A stretch of DNA of 49,916 nt from Allolucifera butyrica (GCF_900476375.1 NZ_UPPP01000081.1:1-49916); one strand, 5' to 3'; positions 7,402 to 17,128 are shown, counted from the first letter of the stretch. Notes: generated from the letters alone by a model not told the origin. Made by a program: numbers and translations.

Positions 7402-10400
7402 AGACCAGGGGAATCGCCGGCCGGATTGCCAACGCATTTATTCATTCTAAATTGACGCCGATTGCCGTTGCGGTAGCTCTGCTGCTGGGTGTTTTTGCCG
7501 TATTGGTTACGCCGCGGGAGGAAGAACCGCAAATTGTTGTGCCCATGGTTGATGTCATGGTGTCTTATCCGGGCGCATCCGCCAAAGAGGTGGAGGAACG
7601 GGTGACCAATCCTATGGAAAAGTTTTTATGGGAAATCCCGGGAGTGGAATACATTTATTCTACGGTTAAGCCCGGCTCCAACTTAACCATTGTCCGGTTT
7701 AAAGTCGGGGAAAATGCGGAAGACAGTTTAGTCAAATTATATAGTAAGCTAATGTCCAATTATGATAAAATTCCTCCCGGCGTATCCCGCCCGTTAGTCA
7801 GGCTGAAGTCGATTGACGATGTGCCGGTCCTGACGCTGACCTTGTGGAGTAATGACGACCAGTATTCCAGTTATGAACTGCGAAGGATTGCGACCGAAGT
7901 AGGGGACCAAATCAAGCAAGTAGACAATGTTTCTGATGTTTCCGTAATTGGCGGCCCAGAAAGACAAATCAGGATCACCCTGGACCCGGTACGCCTTAAA
8001 GCATATCATACGTCGGCTTATCAGATTGCCGGGGCTTTGGAAAAAGCCAATTTTATGATTCCATCGGGTGCTTTTGCCGCCGGCAATCAGGAATATTTGG
8101 TGCAAACAGGCGGTTTTCTTAATAATGTACACGATGTAGAGAAGGTGATTGTCGCGGTAGACGGCGGCAAACCGGTTTATCTCAGCGATGTGGCAGCCAT
8201 TTACGACGGGCCGGCGGAACCGGCGAACTATACCTTTATCGGTTTTGGCCCGGCGGCCTTGCAAAAGGGGATTCCCGTAAGCGGCGCCGGACGGCGGGAA
8301 GCGGTAACCATCACTGTTTCCAAGAAAAAAGGTTCCAACGCCAGTACGATTGCCGCAGATGCGCTGCGTAAGGTAGAAGCGTTGAAGGGTACGCTGATTC
8401 CCGCAGCGGTCAATGTGACCGTTACCCGCAATTACGGCGAAACGGCCCAGGAAAAATCCAACGAATTGTTAGATCATATGCTGATCGCCACCATCTCGGT
8501 TGTCATTCTGATTGCCCTGGCCCTGGGGTGGCGGGAATCCATCGTGGTTGCCGTCGCCGTACCGGTAACGCTGGCACTTACTTTGCTGATCAGTTATTTA
8601 TACGGCTATACGTTAAACCGGGTCACATTATTTGCGCTGATTTTCTCGATCGGCATTTTGGTTGATGATGCGATTGTGGTGGTTGAGAACATTCACCGTC
8701 ATTTTACAATGTATAGAATCGATTCGGCCACAGCAGTTGCATCGGTGGATGAAGTGGGGAATCCGACCATTCTGGCGACCTTTACGGTGATTGCAGCCCT
8801 TTTGCCGATGGCCTTTGTATCCGGCTTAATGGGGCCTTATATGCGTCCCATACCGGTCGGTGCATCCGCCGCCATGTTGTTTTCCCTGCTGGTGGCGTTT
8901 ATTGTAAGTCCCTGGCTCAGTTATAAAGTGCTTAAAGGTGTGAAACAGGAGCCGGGCCGAAAGGAAGGCGGCAAGGCGCGGTCGGTCTATGCAAAGATTC
9001 TGGGACCGTTATTGGATAACAGCAGAAAACGGCGGTTCGCCCTGGGCGGGGTAGCCGGACTGCTGCTGCTGGTTATGTTGCTGCTTCCTCTGAAGGCAGT
9101 TACGGTGAAAATGCTGCCCTTTGATAACAAAAGCGAGCTGCAGGTGATCGTCGATATGCCGACGGGTACAACGCTGGAACAAACCGGCGCAGCCGTTAAT
9201 GCACTGGGAAACTATTTGCAAACCGTACCGGAAGTAACCGATTATGAAACCTATGTCGGTACAGCTGCGCCTTACAATTTTAACGGTCTGGTCCGGCATT
9301 ACTATTTGCGCTCAGGCAGCAATTCCGCCGATATGCAAGTCAATTTTGTCGCCAAGGACCGGCGGCAGGCCCAGAGTCACGATATTGCCAAGCGCCTGCG
9401 GCCGGAACTGAAACGGATCGGGGACCGGTTCGGCGCCAGAATTAAAATTGCGGAAATTCCTCCCGGTCCTCCCGTGATCAGCACGCTGGTTGCGGAAGTA
9501 TACGGTCCCGACAGCAAACGGCGAATTGAAATTGCCCGGCAGATCAAAGATATCTTTCAACATACCACCGGAGTTGTTGATGTAGATTGGTATGTGGAAG
9601 ATGATCAGCCTAAAATTACGTTGGCGGTAGATAAGACCAAGGCGGCTTTGAACGGGATCAGTACCGAAGCAGTTGCCGAAACCCAGCAGATTGCCTTGCA
9701 GGGAATGCCGGTCGGGCTGGCTCACTTTAAAAAAGAAAAGGAGCCGGTGGAACTGTTCCTGCGTATGCCCGCCGCCGAACGGTCTGATCTGGCAACACTC
9801 CGGCAAGTCGGCGTAATGTCTGCCGCTAACCGCCTGATTCCCCTGTCGGAATTGGTGACAAAAAAAGAAGGGATCGAAGATAAGACCATTTATCATAAAA
9901 ACCTGAAACAGGTTACCTACGTGACGGGCGATGTCGCCGGTGCTGTGGAAAGTCCCGTGTATGCCATCATGGACATGAAAGACAAAATTGCCAAACTAAA
10001 ACTGCCGGAAGGGTACAAATTGCAGCAATATTTTACGGCTCAACCCTCGATGGAGGATAAATACTCCATGAAATGGGACGGAGAATGGCAAATCACTTAC
10101 GAGGTCTTCCGGGATATGGGGCTGGCTTTTGCCGTCGTACTTGTGCTTATTTATATTTTGGTTGTTGCCTGGTACCGCAGCTTTACGACACCTTTTGTCA
10201 TTATGGCGCCGATTCCGTTGACCCTGATTGGTATTTTGCCGGGGCACTGGCTGTTTGGCGCCTTCTTTACGGCAACTTCCATGATCGGTTTCATTGCTTT
10301 GGCCGGGATTATCGTGCGCAACTCCATTTTGCTGGTTGATTTTGTTCAACTGGAACGGGCTAAATCAGACAATTTGCGTGAAGCGCTGCTGGAAGCCGGC

Positions 10401-10628
10401 GCGGTGCGGCTGCGGCCGATTGTGCTTACGGCGGCGGCTGTTGTTGTCGGGTCCTTTGTGATGTTATTTGATCCCATTTTTCAAGGCCTGGCGATTGCCA
10501 TGATGTTTGGTGCGGTAGCGGCGACCGGTCTTACCCTTGTTGTAGTTCCCCTTTTATATTATGAATTTTTCCGGAACCGGGAAAGAGAAACACACACCCA
10601 AGAAACCGAAATTAGCGGAGGTGTATAA
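7398..10628 (+). CDS. RND efflux permease (AcrB/HAE1-type superfamily)
   Basis: 1076 residues, the normal length for HAE-type RND transporters (about 1030-1070). One N-terminal membrane helix ([24 protein letters not shown]), a large periplasmic domain with the [31 protein letters not shown] signature, a helical bundle carrying [17 protein letters not shown] (motif A/D region with the two conserved aspartates of the proton relay), then the second periplasmic domain and the second bundle with [14 protein letters not shown]. The two halves are internal duplicates. It exports small molecules by proton antiport, with TolC and the adaptor encoded just upstream. Sequence alone does not separate drug, solvent or bile-type substrates, and the Met clusters of heavy-metal CusA proteins are not evident. 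Confidence 0.92.
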   Translation: MKTRGIAGRIANAFIHSKLTPIAVAVALLLGVFAVLVTPREEEPQIVVPMVDVMVSYPGASAKEVEERVTNPMEKFLWEIPGVEYIYSTVKPGSNLTIVRFKVGENAEDSLVKLYSKLMSNYDKIPPGVSRPLVRLKSIDDVPVLTLTLWSNDDQYSSYELRRIATEVGDQIKQVDNVSDVSVIGGPERQIRITLDPVRLKAYHTSAYQIAGALEKANFMIPSGAFAAGNQEYLVQTGGFLNNVHDVEKVIVAVDGGKPVYLSDVAAIYDGPAEPANYTFIGFGPAALQKGIPVSGAGRREAVTITVSKKKGSNASTIAADALRKVEALKGTLIPAAVNVTVTRNYGETAQEKSNELLDHMLIATISVVILIALALGWRESIVVAVAVPVTLALTLLISYLYGYTLNRVTLFALIFSIGILVDDAIVVVENIHRHFTMYRIDSATAVASVDEVGNPTILATFTVIAALLPMAFVSGLMGPYMRPIPVGASAAMLFSLLVAFIVSPWLSYKVLKGVKQEPGRKEGGKARSVYAKILGPLLDNSRKRRFALGGVAGLLLLVMLLLPLKAVTVKMLPFDNKSELQVIVDMPTGTTLEQTGAAVNALGNYLQTVPEVTDYETYVGTAAPYNFNGLVRHYYLRSGSNSADMQVNFVAKDRRQAQSHDIAKRLRPELKRIGDRFGARIKIAEIPPGPPVISTLVAEVYGPDSKRRIEIARQIKDIFQHTTGVVDVDWYVEDDQPKITLAVDKTKAALNGISTEAVAETQQIALQGMPVGLAHFKKEKEPVELFLRMPAAERSDLATLRQVGVMSAANRLIPLSELVTKKEGIEDKTIYHKNLKQVTYVTGDVAGAVESPVYAIMDMKDKIAKLKLPEGYKLQQYFTAQPSMEDKYSMKWDGEWQITYEVFRDMGLAFAVVLVLIYILVVAWYRSFTTPFVIMAPIPLTLIGILPGHWLFGAFFTATSMIGFIALAGIIVRNSILLVDFVQLERAKSDNLREALLEAGAVRLRPIVLTAAAVVVGSFVMLFDPIFQGLAIAMMFGAVAATGLTLVVVPLLYYEFFRNRERETHTQETEISGGV

Positions 10629-10630
10629 TC

Positions 10631-10867
10631 ATGTATAAGGCCGATACAGGAAAGTGGTATCTGGAGAGGATCATTTGGCTGGTTGCGGGGGTTTTCATTT
10701 TATTCAGCCTCTTGCTGGCCTGGCTGGTTAGTCCCTATTGGCTGATTCTTACCGCTTTGGTCGGTGTCAACCTGGTCGTTTTTGCGCTTACGGGGTTTTG
10801 CCTGATGGCCAATTTTCTCTACTACCTGGGCATCAGGCCCCGCTGTCCGGAAGAATCAAAGCGCTAG
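10631..10867 (+). CDS. DUF2892 (YgaP-type) small membrane protein
   Basis: 78 residues. Two hydrophobic segments (IIWLVAGVFILFSLLLAWLVS and WLILTALVGVNLVVFALTGFCLMANFLYYLGI) with the VGxNLxxFALTGFCxMAxxLxxLG pattern of DUF2892, the inner-membrane domain also found fused to rhodaneses such as YgaP. It starts 2 nt after the RND permease stop with the ribosome binding site GCGGAGGTG inside the end of that gene, so it is the last gene of the pump operon. Its role is unknown; possible guesses are an accessory to the pump or a relic of a rhodanese. Confidence 0.8.
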   Translation: MYKADTGKWYLERIIWLVAGVFILFSLLLAWLVSPYWLILTALVGVNLVVFALTGFCLMANFLYYLGIRPRCPEESKR

Positions 10868-10960
10868 ACGGCTGCTTTTACAGTTGTCCGGATTTTCCGC
10901 GCCCGTGACCTTGTTTCCCCTTGAGTCAATGAATTCTAAGTTAAAAGAGAGGTGATAAAA

Positions 10961-11068
10961 ATGGGTAATGACAAACCGGAACTTCGTCTGGAAGTTTGCA
11001 ATGTATACGATATTGCCTACGACAAATGCTTAACCGCCAATATTATTGATGACTTAACCGCCGAATAG
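10961..11068 (+). CDS. Small ORF, 35 residues, unknown
   Basis: ATG at 10961 follows a good ribosome binding site (GAGAGGTGAT, 10947-10956). The product is a 35-residue acidic peptide, MGNDKPELRLEVCNVYDIAY then DKCLTANIIDDLTAE, with two cysteines ten residues apart and no signal or membrane segment. Its last codons and stop are built into a terminator hairpin (11056-11080). I do not recognise a family. A real small protein is supported by the ribosome binding site and terminator; against it, the length is near what chance allows. Neighbours are the end of the pump operon and the csoR promoter. Confidence 0.4.
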   Translation: MGNDKPELRLEVCNVYDIAYDKCLTANIIDDLTAE

Positions 11069-11080
11069 GCGGTTTTTTTC
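11056..11080 (+). terminator. Rho-independent terminator overlapping the small ORF end
   Basis: AACCGCC (11056-11062), loop GAATA, GGCGGTT (11068-11074) and a T-run. It probably ends both the small ORF transcript and read-through from the RND operon. Confidence 0.8.
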
Positions 11081-11091
11081 TGGGAAAAAAT

Positions 11092-11200
11092 ACGACGATC
11101 CTTCTGCCGGGATTGCTACCGAACTGGTTTACAGACGGGCTTTTCCGCGCCCTGAGTCCTGCGCTACGAGCCGAAAGACCGCTCTAAGCGGTCTTCGCGG
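11092..11200. repeat. Partial copy of intergenic repeat family B
   Basis: Begins with ACGACGATCCTTCTGCC, matching the right half of the family B stem, and ends with the family's hairpin AGACCGCT/AGCGGTCT (11176-11183, 11187-11194). The rest is diverged. The gap 10868-11324 holds the small ORF, its terminator, this repeat and the csoR promoter. Confidence 0.6.
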
Positions 11201-11249
11201 ATACTGAGCGCCGGCGGTGGAAATTACTAAGAGTAAAGCGAGAAAGGGA

Positions 11250-11278
11250 TTGACGGCAAGACAAGAATTATTTATACT
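11250..11278 (+). promoter_or_regulatory. Candidate sigma-A promoter for csoR-copA
   Basis: TTGACG at 11250-11255 and TATACT at 11273-11278 separated by 17 nt, about 47 nt before the csoR start. Confidence 0.75.
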
Positions 11279-11286
11279 TTAAATAT

Positions 11287-11311
11287 ATACGGTACAGGGG
11301 TATGGTACATT
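11287..11311 (+). promoter_or_regulatory. Possible CsoR operator
   Basis: Just downstream of the -10 box is TACGGTACAGGGGTATGGTAC, a GTAC-flanked, G-tract-centred partial dyad. CsoR operators known from other bacteria are G/C-tract dyads near copper promoters, and this lies where a bound repressor would block transcription start. Assignment is by position and general resemblance only. Confidence 0.4.
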
Positions 11312-11324
11312 GGGGGGATAAGGC

Positions 11325-11594
11325 ATGTTAAATGACAAGGAGAAAAGTGAGCTCAGGGTCCGCCTGAAGAAAGTGGCAGGCCAAATCAACGGGATTGACA
11401 AAATGATGGATGAAGGACGCTACTGCGTGGACATATTGCAGCAAATTCTGGCGGCGCGGGCGGCTCTTAACCGGGTGGCGCTGATTATTCTGGAAAGTCA
11501 CGCCAAAAGTTGTGTCGTGTCGGCTATCCGGGAAGACCGGGCCGAGCAAAGTATTGATGAATTAATGGATGTCCTAAAGCAGTTTACTAAATAA
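11325..11594 (+). CDS. csoR: Copper-sensing repressor CsoR
   Basis: 89 residues, all-helical CsoR/RcnR family (DUF156). The copper-ligand set is complete: Cys34 (GRYCVDIL), His59 and Cys63 (ESHAKSC), the C-H-C pattern of Cu(I)-responsive CsoR rather than the His-rich pattern of nickel RcnR. The N-terminal LRVRLKKVAGQINGIDKMM is the conserved DNA-binding/tetramer surface. Apo-CsoR represses copper efflux genes and is released by Cu(I). The next gene, 48-57 nt downstream on the same strand, encodes the copper ATPase CopA, so this is a self-regulated copper module; a good promoter and a possible operator lie upstream. No CopZ chaperone gene is present between or after. Confidence 0.92.
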   Translation: MLNDKEKSELRVRLKKVAGQINGIDKMMDEGRYCVDILQQILAARAALNRVALIILESHAKSCVVSAIREDRAEQSIDELMDVLKQFTK

Positions 11595-11651
11595 CAGGCA
11601 AGAAACGAATGCATATAAGACAGATAAAAAGAACGGAAAGGTGTGAGCAAA

Positions 11652-14066
11652 ATGACCAATACGGCAGGGAAAGAGGAACATGCCGCAATTTTAAAAATAG
11701 GCGGCATGTCTTGCGCCGCTTGCGCCAATCGAATTGAAAAAGGGTTGAACAAGCTGCCCGGTGTGGAAAAGGCCGTTGTTAACTTTGCAGCCGAAAAAGC
11801 AACGGTTACTTATGATGCGGGTCAGGTAAAATTGCAAGATATTGCGTCTAAAGTGGAAGAACTGGGTTACAAAGTCATAAAAGATAAAGTAGAACTAAAA
11901 CTTACCGGGATGAGCTGCGCCGTTTGTGCCAACCGCATAGAAAAGGGATTGAACAAACTGGCGGGCGTGTATCAGGCTGCGGTGAATTTTGCGGCGGAAA
12001 AGGCGGTTGTGGAATATAATCCCGGCGAAATAACGGTGGAAGAAATGAAGCAGGCCGTAAGCCGGCTGGGATATGAAGCGCATAATCTTGCCGTGGCCGG
12101 AGAAGTAGACCGGGAAAAGGAGGAGCGGGAAGCAGAGATTGGCAAGCAGCGTTTCCGGCTGATTCTTGCCGCTTTTCTTTCTTTTCCGTTGTTGTGGGCA
12201 ATGGGGATGCACTTTTTCGGCAAAATATCCGCTATCAGTGAATTGCTGCAAAATCCCTACCTGCAGTTAGTTCTGGCTACGCCGGTCCAGTTTGTCGCCG
12301 GCGGGCAGTTTTATCGCGGCGCGTACAGCGCTCTTCGCAACGGCAGTGCCAATATGGATGTACTGGTGGCTTTGGGCACGTCGGCAGCTTATTTTTACAG
12401 TCTGGTTAATGTTATGCGCGGTGTGCCGCAACTCTATTTTGAAACTTCGGCAATTTTGATTACATTGATTATTCTTGGCAAACTGCTGGAGGCTAAAGCT
12501 AAAGGAAGGACTTCGGAAGCCATTAAGGCGTTGATGGGATTACAGGCCAAGACGGCCCGCGTTGTCAGGAACGGCCAGGAAACCGACATTCCGGTGGAGG
12601 CAGTAGCAGCCGGCGACATTATTATCGTCCGGCCGGGGGAAAAAGTACCGGTGGATGGATTCATTACCGAAGGAAACTCTACCGTGGATGAGTCCATGCT
12701 GACCGGCGAGAGCATCCCGGTGGACAAGAAGACGGGAGATGGAGTTGTTGGCGCTACCATTAATAAGTTAGGCACCTTTAAATTCAAGGCCACCAAAGTG
12801 GGCAAGGATACCGCCTTGGCGCAAATTGTACGCATTGTGGAAGAAGCCCAAGGTTCCAAAGCGCCTATTCAGCGCTTTGCCGACGTGGTCTCGGGGTATT
12901 TTGTGCCGGCCATTGTCGGTATCGCCGTGCTAACCTTTGCCGGCTGGTACTTTATCTTTGACCCCGGTAATTTTTCCCGGGCCCTGGTGAATTTTACGGC
13001 CGTGCTGGTGATTGCCTGTCCGTGCGCCCTGGGCCTGGCGACACCGACTTCCATTATGGTAGGGACCGGCAAGGGAGCGGAAAGCGGCATCCTGATTAAA
13101 GGGGCGGAACACCTGGAAAATGCCCACCGGCTGACGACCATCGTTCTGGATAAGACCGGGACAATAACCAAAGGAGAGCCGGCGGTGACGGATGTGATTC
13201 CGTTAGCTCAGTTTTCTTCTAACGAAGTGCTTGCAATGGCCGTGCGGGCGGAGAAAAATTCCGAGCATCCGCTGGCGCAGGCGATTGTCAAATACGGCCG
13301 GTCTCAAGGCGTAAAGGCAGCGGACCCTGAAACGTTTCAGGCTATTCCCGGGCAGGGAGTGGAGGTTACCCTTGACAATAAGCGTTTGTTGATCGGTACT
13401 CGCAAGCTGATGAGCGACAACTCAATTGACATAACGGCGGTATTGCCGCAGATTGAACGCCTGGAAGAGCAGGGAAAAACGGTTATGCTGCTGGCGGTGG
13501 ATAAGGAAATGGCGGCGCTTCTGGCCGTGGCCGACGTGGTGAAAGAACATTCCGCTATGGCAGTTGCAGAACTTCAGCAGATGGGCATTGAGGTCTGGAT
13601 GATTACCGGCGACAACGAGCGTACGGCGCGGACCATTGCCGGGCAGGTCGGCATTACCAATGTGATGGCTGAGGTACTGCCGGAATACAAAGCGGCCAAG
13701 GTGGAAATGTTGAAACGGGAAGCCAAAGTGGTTGCTATGGTCGGTGACGGCATTAATGATGCGCCGGCGCTGGCTACGGCCGATGTGGGATTTGCCATCG
13801 GCACCGGTACGGATGTGGCCATTGAAGCCGCCGATATTACCCTTATGCGGGGGGATTTGCGCGGTCTGGTTGCTGCGATAAAACTTAGCAAGGCTACGAT
13901 GCGCAATATAAAACAAAATTTGTTTTGGGCGCTGATTTATAATTCATTGGGAGTACCGGTGGCGGCGGCCGGTTATTTATCGCCGGTCATCGCCGGAACA
14001 GCTATGGCCTTTAGTTCGGTCTCGGTCGTATCCAACGCGCTCAGGTTAAAACGGTTCCAGGCGTGA
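11652..14066 (+). CDS. copA: Copper-exporting P1B-type ATPase CopA
   Basis: About 804 residues. Two tandem heavy-metal-associated domains each carry [15 protein letters not shown] (about residues 17 and 85), then the P-type ATPase core: actuator loop MLTGESIPV, transmembrane metal site CPC in [13 protein letters not shown] (near residue 455), phosphorylation site [11 protein letters not shown], the HP motif [17 protein letters not shown] and [10 protein letters not shown]. The CPC motif and flanking membrane residues (including [20 protein letters not shown] with the N-Y and M-x-x-S signatures) fit Cu(I) export (P1B-1). ATG at 11652 is preferred over in-frame GTG 11643 because the Shine-Dalgarno-like GGAAAGGTG overlaps the GTG. 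It follows csoR in one operon and ends at a strong terminator shared with the convergent cooS. Confidence 0.95.
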   Translation: MTNTAGKEEHAAILKIGGMSCAACANRIEKGLNKLPGVEKAVVNFAAEKATVTYDAGQVKLQDIASKVEELGYKVIKDKVELKLTGMSCAVCANRIEKGLNKLAGVYQAAVNFAAEKAVVEYNPGEITVEEMKQAVSRLGYEAHNLAVAGEVDREKEEREAEIGKQRFRLILAAFLSFPLLWAMGMHFFGKISAISELLQNPYLQLVLATPVQFVAGGQFYRGAYSALRNGSANMDVLVALGTSAAYFYSLVNVMRGVPQLYFETSAILITLIILGKLLEAKAKGRTSEAIKALMGLQAKTARVVRNGQETDIPVEAVAAGDIIIVRPGEKVPVDGFITEGNSTVDESMLTGESIPVDKKTGDGVVGATINKLGTFKFKATKVGKDTALAQIVRIVEEAQGSKAPIQRFADVVSGYFVPAIVGIAVLTFAGWYFIFDPGNFSRALVNFTAVLVIACPCALGLATPTSIMVGTGKGAESGILIKGAEHLENAHRLTTIVLDKTGTITKGEPAVTDVIPLAQFSSNEVLAMAVRAEKNSEHPLAQAIVKYGRSQGVKAADPETFQAIPGQGVEVTLDNKRLLIGTRKLMSDNSIDITAVLPQIERLEEQGKTVMLLAVDKEMAALLAVADVVKEHSAMAVAELQQMGIEVWMITGDNERTARTIAGQVGITNVMAEVLPEYKAAKVEMLKREAKVVAMVGDGINDAPALATADVGFAIGTGTDVAIEAADITLMRGDLRGLVAAIKLSKATMRNIKQNLFWALIYNSLGVPVAAAGYLSPVIAGTAMAFSSVSVVSNALRLKRFQA

Positions 14067-14073
14067 AAATAGG

Positions 14074-14100
14074 AAAAAAACCGCCTCAGGCGGTTTTTCC
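14074..14100. terminator. Bidirectional terminator between copA and cooS
   Basis: AAAAACCGCC (14076-14085), loop TCA, GGCGGTTTTT (14089-14098). A and T runs on both sides let it end copA transcription on the plus strand and cooS on the minus strand. Confidence 0.9.
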
Positions 14101-16221
14101 CTATATACCCAGCCCCCGGCGTTTCTTTTCAATGTGATCCACATAAATCTGGACTGTTTTGTCGGCGCTTAGTTCCACCATCAATTTCCCAAGGCCGAGA
14201 GTTTCCGTTGTTTCGGTTAGGGTTTTTACAACCACGTCGCTGCCGGTTACGGACGGCACGGGAGCTACATGTACCAGCCAGCCAAGAGCGATGGCGGTAC
14301 AGGCGTCGGCCACGGCTTTTTGCTCAAGGTATTCCGGGGCGCCAATGACCAAGGGCAGCATATTGGTATCGACACCAAGCGCATCGGCCAGTTCTTTGGC
14401 GGTGTGCGTCATTTTGCCGATGTCGACACAGGCGCCGTAAGAAAGAACCGGGGGAATACCCAACTGCCGGCAGACCGCTTTTAAGCCCGGACCGCATTCT
14501 TCCGCCGCTTCCGGCCGGGTTAAGCCGGTATATTCCATGACCGAGGAAGTGCAGCCGCCGGACAGGACTAAAATGTCTTTGCCAATAAGACCTTTGGCAA
14601 TACGGAAGATATTGCTGCCTCCCTGGCCGTAACGGGCTGTGGTGCAGCCGACAATGGTGGCAATGCCGCGGATGCTGCCTTTTTTTATGGCGTCCAGGAG
14701 CGGCTCCCAGGTGCCTCCCAGCGCCGCCTTTATGGGTTCGGTGCTGAAGCCGACCGTGCATTCGCTGGTATAGGGAGGAATATAGATTTCCCGGTTTTCC
14801 GCCTTTCGCCGCTGAAAAGCTTCCAGGGCCATATCCAAAATTTTGGCAGCCTGTTCTTTCATTTTTTCCGGTATGAATTCGACGACTTCCGTGTCCGGCA
14901 GCCGGATTACTTCATGGGTGCTGACCATCCGGGTGCCGAAGCGTTTGGCGTAAAGGGGCAGTGTCGGTACGGTGCAGTTGTAGTCAAACATAAATAAATC
15001 CACAGCCCCCGTAGCCAAAAGATATTCTTCCGACAGCCATTCGCCTTCCTGCCCGCCGTATGCCGGCATAGACTGGGTGCCGGTGTAATTTAGCAATTGC
15101 TGACCTTCACAGACATGACCGAGAACCTGAATGCCGGCAGCACCGGCCTTTTTTGCTTTTTCCTGCCATTCGGGGGTGGAGGCCAGCTCGATGACAACAT
15201 GGGCGGTCAGGGGCATGTGGCCGTTCGTAATGATATTGACACTTTCCGGTTTTAACAACCCCATGTTTTGCCGGGTTTTATGGATCTTTTGCGTACCCAT
15301 GAGGATTTCCTGAAGGATGTCGAGGGCAAACAGGCCCTGATATTCATTGATAATGCCCAGACGCACCGACGTCAGCAGGAAATCAACGGCATCGGCATTT
15401 AGATTGGTCATGCATTTTGTCTGGGCAAAGGCCACTTCGCTGTTGCCGCCGCCGGGAAAGATCTTCAGTTCGCGCCATAAATCTTTACGCTTGGCGGGAG
15501 CAAAGGCCTGAACCATGGCCGCTTCTTCGTAGTAGGGTTTCCCCATATCCGCAAGTACCCAATCGGCGAAGTCGGCGGCGACTTTGGACACGTCCTGCTT
15601 ACTGTTGAGACCGGCCATTTCAGCGTACTTGTATAGTTTGTCCTGGTCACGGATCTTGAGGCCGCTTTCCGGTTTTTCCGCCGCCGCTTTCAGAGTCCGG
15701 GCGGCTTGCTGGGCGTGAAAGATGTTGGCAGCCGTACCGATGGTTACATGACGATAAACAAAATTGCGGGCCACCATAACGTGTGCGTCTACTCCGCAGG
15801 CTCCCCGGGGAACTTTGGCGTTGATACGGCACGGCCCCTGGGCGCAAAGCTGGCAGGACAGACCCTGGATGCAAAAGCCGCAGCGGATTTTTTCCTGCTG
15901 TTCCCAGCGGTCAAATACGTTGGTAAGTCCCTGGGCATGCACATGCTGGTACATTTCCCGCATGGCAGGATCAATGATAATATTCAAAGGATACCCGTCT
16001 TTGCCCTGGTCATGAACCTGAATATGATGCCGTTGCCAGTCATAGACTTCGGCCGGTGGGGGAGATTTCTGGATATCGTAAAACTTTTTCATATTGGCAT
16101 GGACATCAAAATGGTCTTCCGGACGGTTAGTGCCGCTGGCGTCTCCTTTGCCGGCAACGGACTCCACGTCGCCCCGGCTGACGGGGTCCGTGCTTTGAAT
16201 GAGGCTGTCTTTGTCTGACAT
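14101..16221 (-). CDS. cooS: Anaerobic Ni-Fe carbon monoxide dehydrogenase catalytic subunit
   Basis: 706 residues; oxidises CO to CO2 (or the reverse) at a Ni-Fe-S C-cluster, passing electrons to ferredoxin. All C-cluster ligands can be matched: His335 (TNGH), Cys371 (GHVCEG), Cys416 (DYNC), Cys526 (VGC), Cys557 (SGGC) and Cys598 (YGAC), the 526/557 spacing being within one residue of the Carboxydothermus enzyme (446/476). B-cluster: Cys123, 126, 131, 142. The D-cluster pair is Cys114-x2-Cys117, not the usual C-x7-C, a variant I recall from the Desulfovibrio vulgaris enzyme with a [2Fe-2S] D-cluster. The protein is about 60 residues longer than usual, with a polar N-terminal extension. Start ATG follows GAGGAGG. 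No cooF, cooC, acsB or hydrogenase gene adjoins it, so the electron partner and nickel-insertion protein must be encoded elsewhere. Confidence 0.93.
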   Translation of the reverse strand: MSDKDSLIQSTDPVSRGDVESVAGKGDASGTNRPEDHFDVHANMKKFYDIQKSPPPAEVYDWQRHHIQVHDQGKDGYPLNIIIDPAMREMYQHVHAQGLTNVFDRWEQQEKIRCGFCIQGLSCQLCAQGPCRINAKVPRGACGVDAHVMVARNFVYRHVTIGTAANIFHAQQAARTLKAAAEKPESGLKIRDQDKLYKYAEMAGLNSKQDVSKVAADFADWVLADMGKPYYEEAAMVQAFAPAKRKDLWRELKIFPGGGNSEVAFAQTKCMTNLNADAVDFLLTSVRLGIINEYQGLFALDILQEILMGTQKIHKTRQNMGLLKPESVNIITNGHMPLTAHVVIELASTPEWQEKAKKAGAAGIQVLGHVCEGQQLLNYTGTQSMPAYGGQEGEWLSEEYLLATGAVDLFMFDYNCTVPTLPLYAKRFGTRMVSTHEVIRLPDTEVVEFIPEKMKEQAAKILDMALEAFQRRKAENREIYIPPYTSECTVGFSTEPIKAALGGTWEPLLDAIKKGSIRGIATIVGCTTARYGQGGSNIFRIAKGLIGKDILVLSGGCTSSVMEYTGLTRPEAAEECGPGLKAVCRQLGIPPVLSYGACVDIGKMTHTAKELADALGVDTNMLPLVIGAPEYLEQKAVADACTAIALGWLVHVAPVPSVTGSDVVVKTLTETTETLGLGKLMVELSADKTVQIYVDHIEKKRRGLGI

Positions 16222-16362
16222 GGGATTCCTCCTCTATGCTGATTTATATAAGTATAGTGTTTGGTAAATGCCCCTTTTTATGTATGGATTGAGTGGCAGC
16301 AGCCGGAAGAATTTCAATTTATGATGGATAAGCCGCCCAGATTCTAATGCACAGGCAAGAAA

Positions 16363-16466
16363 GAGCCAAAGGGTCTTTAAGTGGAAGGAAAGTATTTTAC
16401 TTTTCGGTTCTTAAGAAGAATGTGTTATTTTTGAAACAACCCGAAAAGTTATACTTTCCGATCCCA
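16363..16466. repeat. Dispersed palindromic repeat, family A copy 2 (inverted)
   Basis: Inverted copy of 3144-3250. Its palindrome arms are 16387-16407 and 16441-16459. It lies in the 466-bp gap 16222-16687 upstream of cooS, which otherwise holds a terminator hairpin, repeat B copy 2 and AT-rich sequence with -10-like boxes near the cooS start but no convincing full promoter. Confidence 0.8.
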
Positions 16467-16474
16467 TAAAAAAC

Positions 16475-16502
16475 AACAGCCGTTTTTATAACGGCTGTTA
16501 TT
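16475..16502. terminator. Terminator-like hairpin upstream of cooS
   Basis: AACAGCCGTT (16475-16484), loop TTTAT, AACGGCTGTT (16490-16499), with A-rich sequence to the left and ATTTAAAA to the right. It could end the minus-strand transcript of the thioesterase/cobT-like genes before cooS. Confidence 0.6.
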
Positions 16503-16539
16503 TAAAAAATAATGTATAGGCTTAGGCACTGGAGATTAG

Positions 16540-16704
16540 CCGTCAACGGCAGAAGAATCGCCTTATCAACGCTCCGCCGTTACCACTTAACCTCCGCTTA
16601 TGACAAGACGATCCTTCTGCCTGGATTGGCGTCCAAAATGATTTCCAGATGGTTTCCCCGCGCCCTGTGCCATGAGCCAAGAGCCCGTTAACGGTCTTTC
16701 TTAG
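16540..16704. repeat. Dispersed intergenic repeat, family B copy 2
   Basis: Close direct copy of 3300-3474 with the same imperfect stem (16548-16567 with 16602-16621). Its right end (CCCGTTAACGGTCTTTCTTAG) overlaps the last codons of the thioesterase gene that ends at 16688, so repeat sequence has become part of that coding region. An open frame at 16543-16734 on the minus strand is only repeat sequence. Confidence 0.82.
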
Positions 16705-17128
16705 AAAATATGCCGACTGTGCAGCGGGATACACAAATTAGTTTTTCCTGTTCGTCAATGATTTTTATATCCCAGACCATAGTGGTCCGGCCGGCATGAA
16801 GGGGGGTTGCCACGGCCGTGACAATTCCGTCCCGTTTACTGCGAATGTGGTTGGCGTTAATCTCAATTCCCACAGCGTATTCTTTGGTGATATCGATACG
16901 GTGACAAGTGCCCATACTGGCGACCGTTTCCGCCAGCGCGACGGAGGCACCGCCGTGCAACAGGCCGAAGGGCTGGCGGGTTGCGTTGTTAACGGGCATT
17001 GTGGCTACAACGCGTCCGGCCGTTAATTCCTGTATCTGAATACCCAAGGCGGTTACCAGTGTATTTTCTAAGCTTGCATCTTCCATAGGCTGAATTTCTC
17101 TCCCCATATTATAGTTAATCTCTGACAT
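16688..17128 (-). CDS. PaaI-type hotdog thioesterase
   Basis: 146 residues from ATG at 17128. The signature QPFGLLHGGASVALAETVASMG is the active-site helix region of the PaaI/MenI (1,4-dihydroxy-2-naphthoyl-CoA hydrolase-like) family, with the catalytic acid being the Glu of ALAET. LGIQIQELTAGRVVATMPV and GIEINANHIRSKRDG are the expected flanking strands. Aromatic or medium-chain acyl-CoA is the usual substrate class. Family members usually begin just before LGI, so ATG at 17087 (MEDASLENT) is a plausible alternative with GGGGAG upstream; the ribosome binding site for 17128 is weak. It overlaps the end of the upstream cobT-like gene by 14 nt, so it is in the same transcript; whether it helps make an aromatic lower ligand is speculation. 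Confidence 0.82.
   Translation of the reverse strand: MSEINYNMGREIQPMEDASLENTLVTALGIQIQELTAGRVVATMPVNNATRQPFGLLHGGASVALAETVASMGTCHRIDITKEYAVGIEINANHIRSKRDGIVTAVATPLHAGRTTMVWDIKIIDEQEKLICVSRCTVGIFSKKDR

Noticed and set aside
9312..9896. 194-codon minus-strand open frame
   Set aside because: Shadow of the RND permease periplasmic domain; composition follows the codon pattern of the real gene.
15706..16218. 170-codon plus-strand open frame
   Set aside because: Antisense to the cysteine-motif N-terminal part of cooS; no motif of its own.
16543..16734. 63-codon minus-strand frame
   Set aside because: Made of repeat B sequence; a matching frame is not kept in the other copies.
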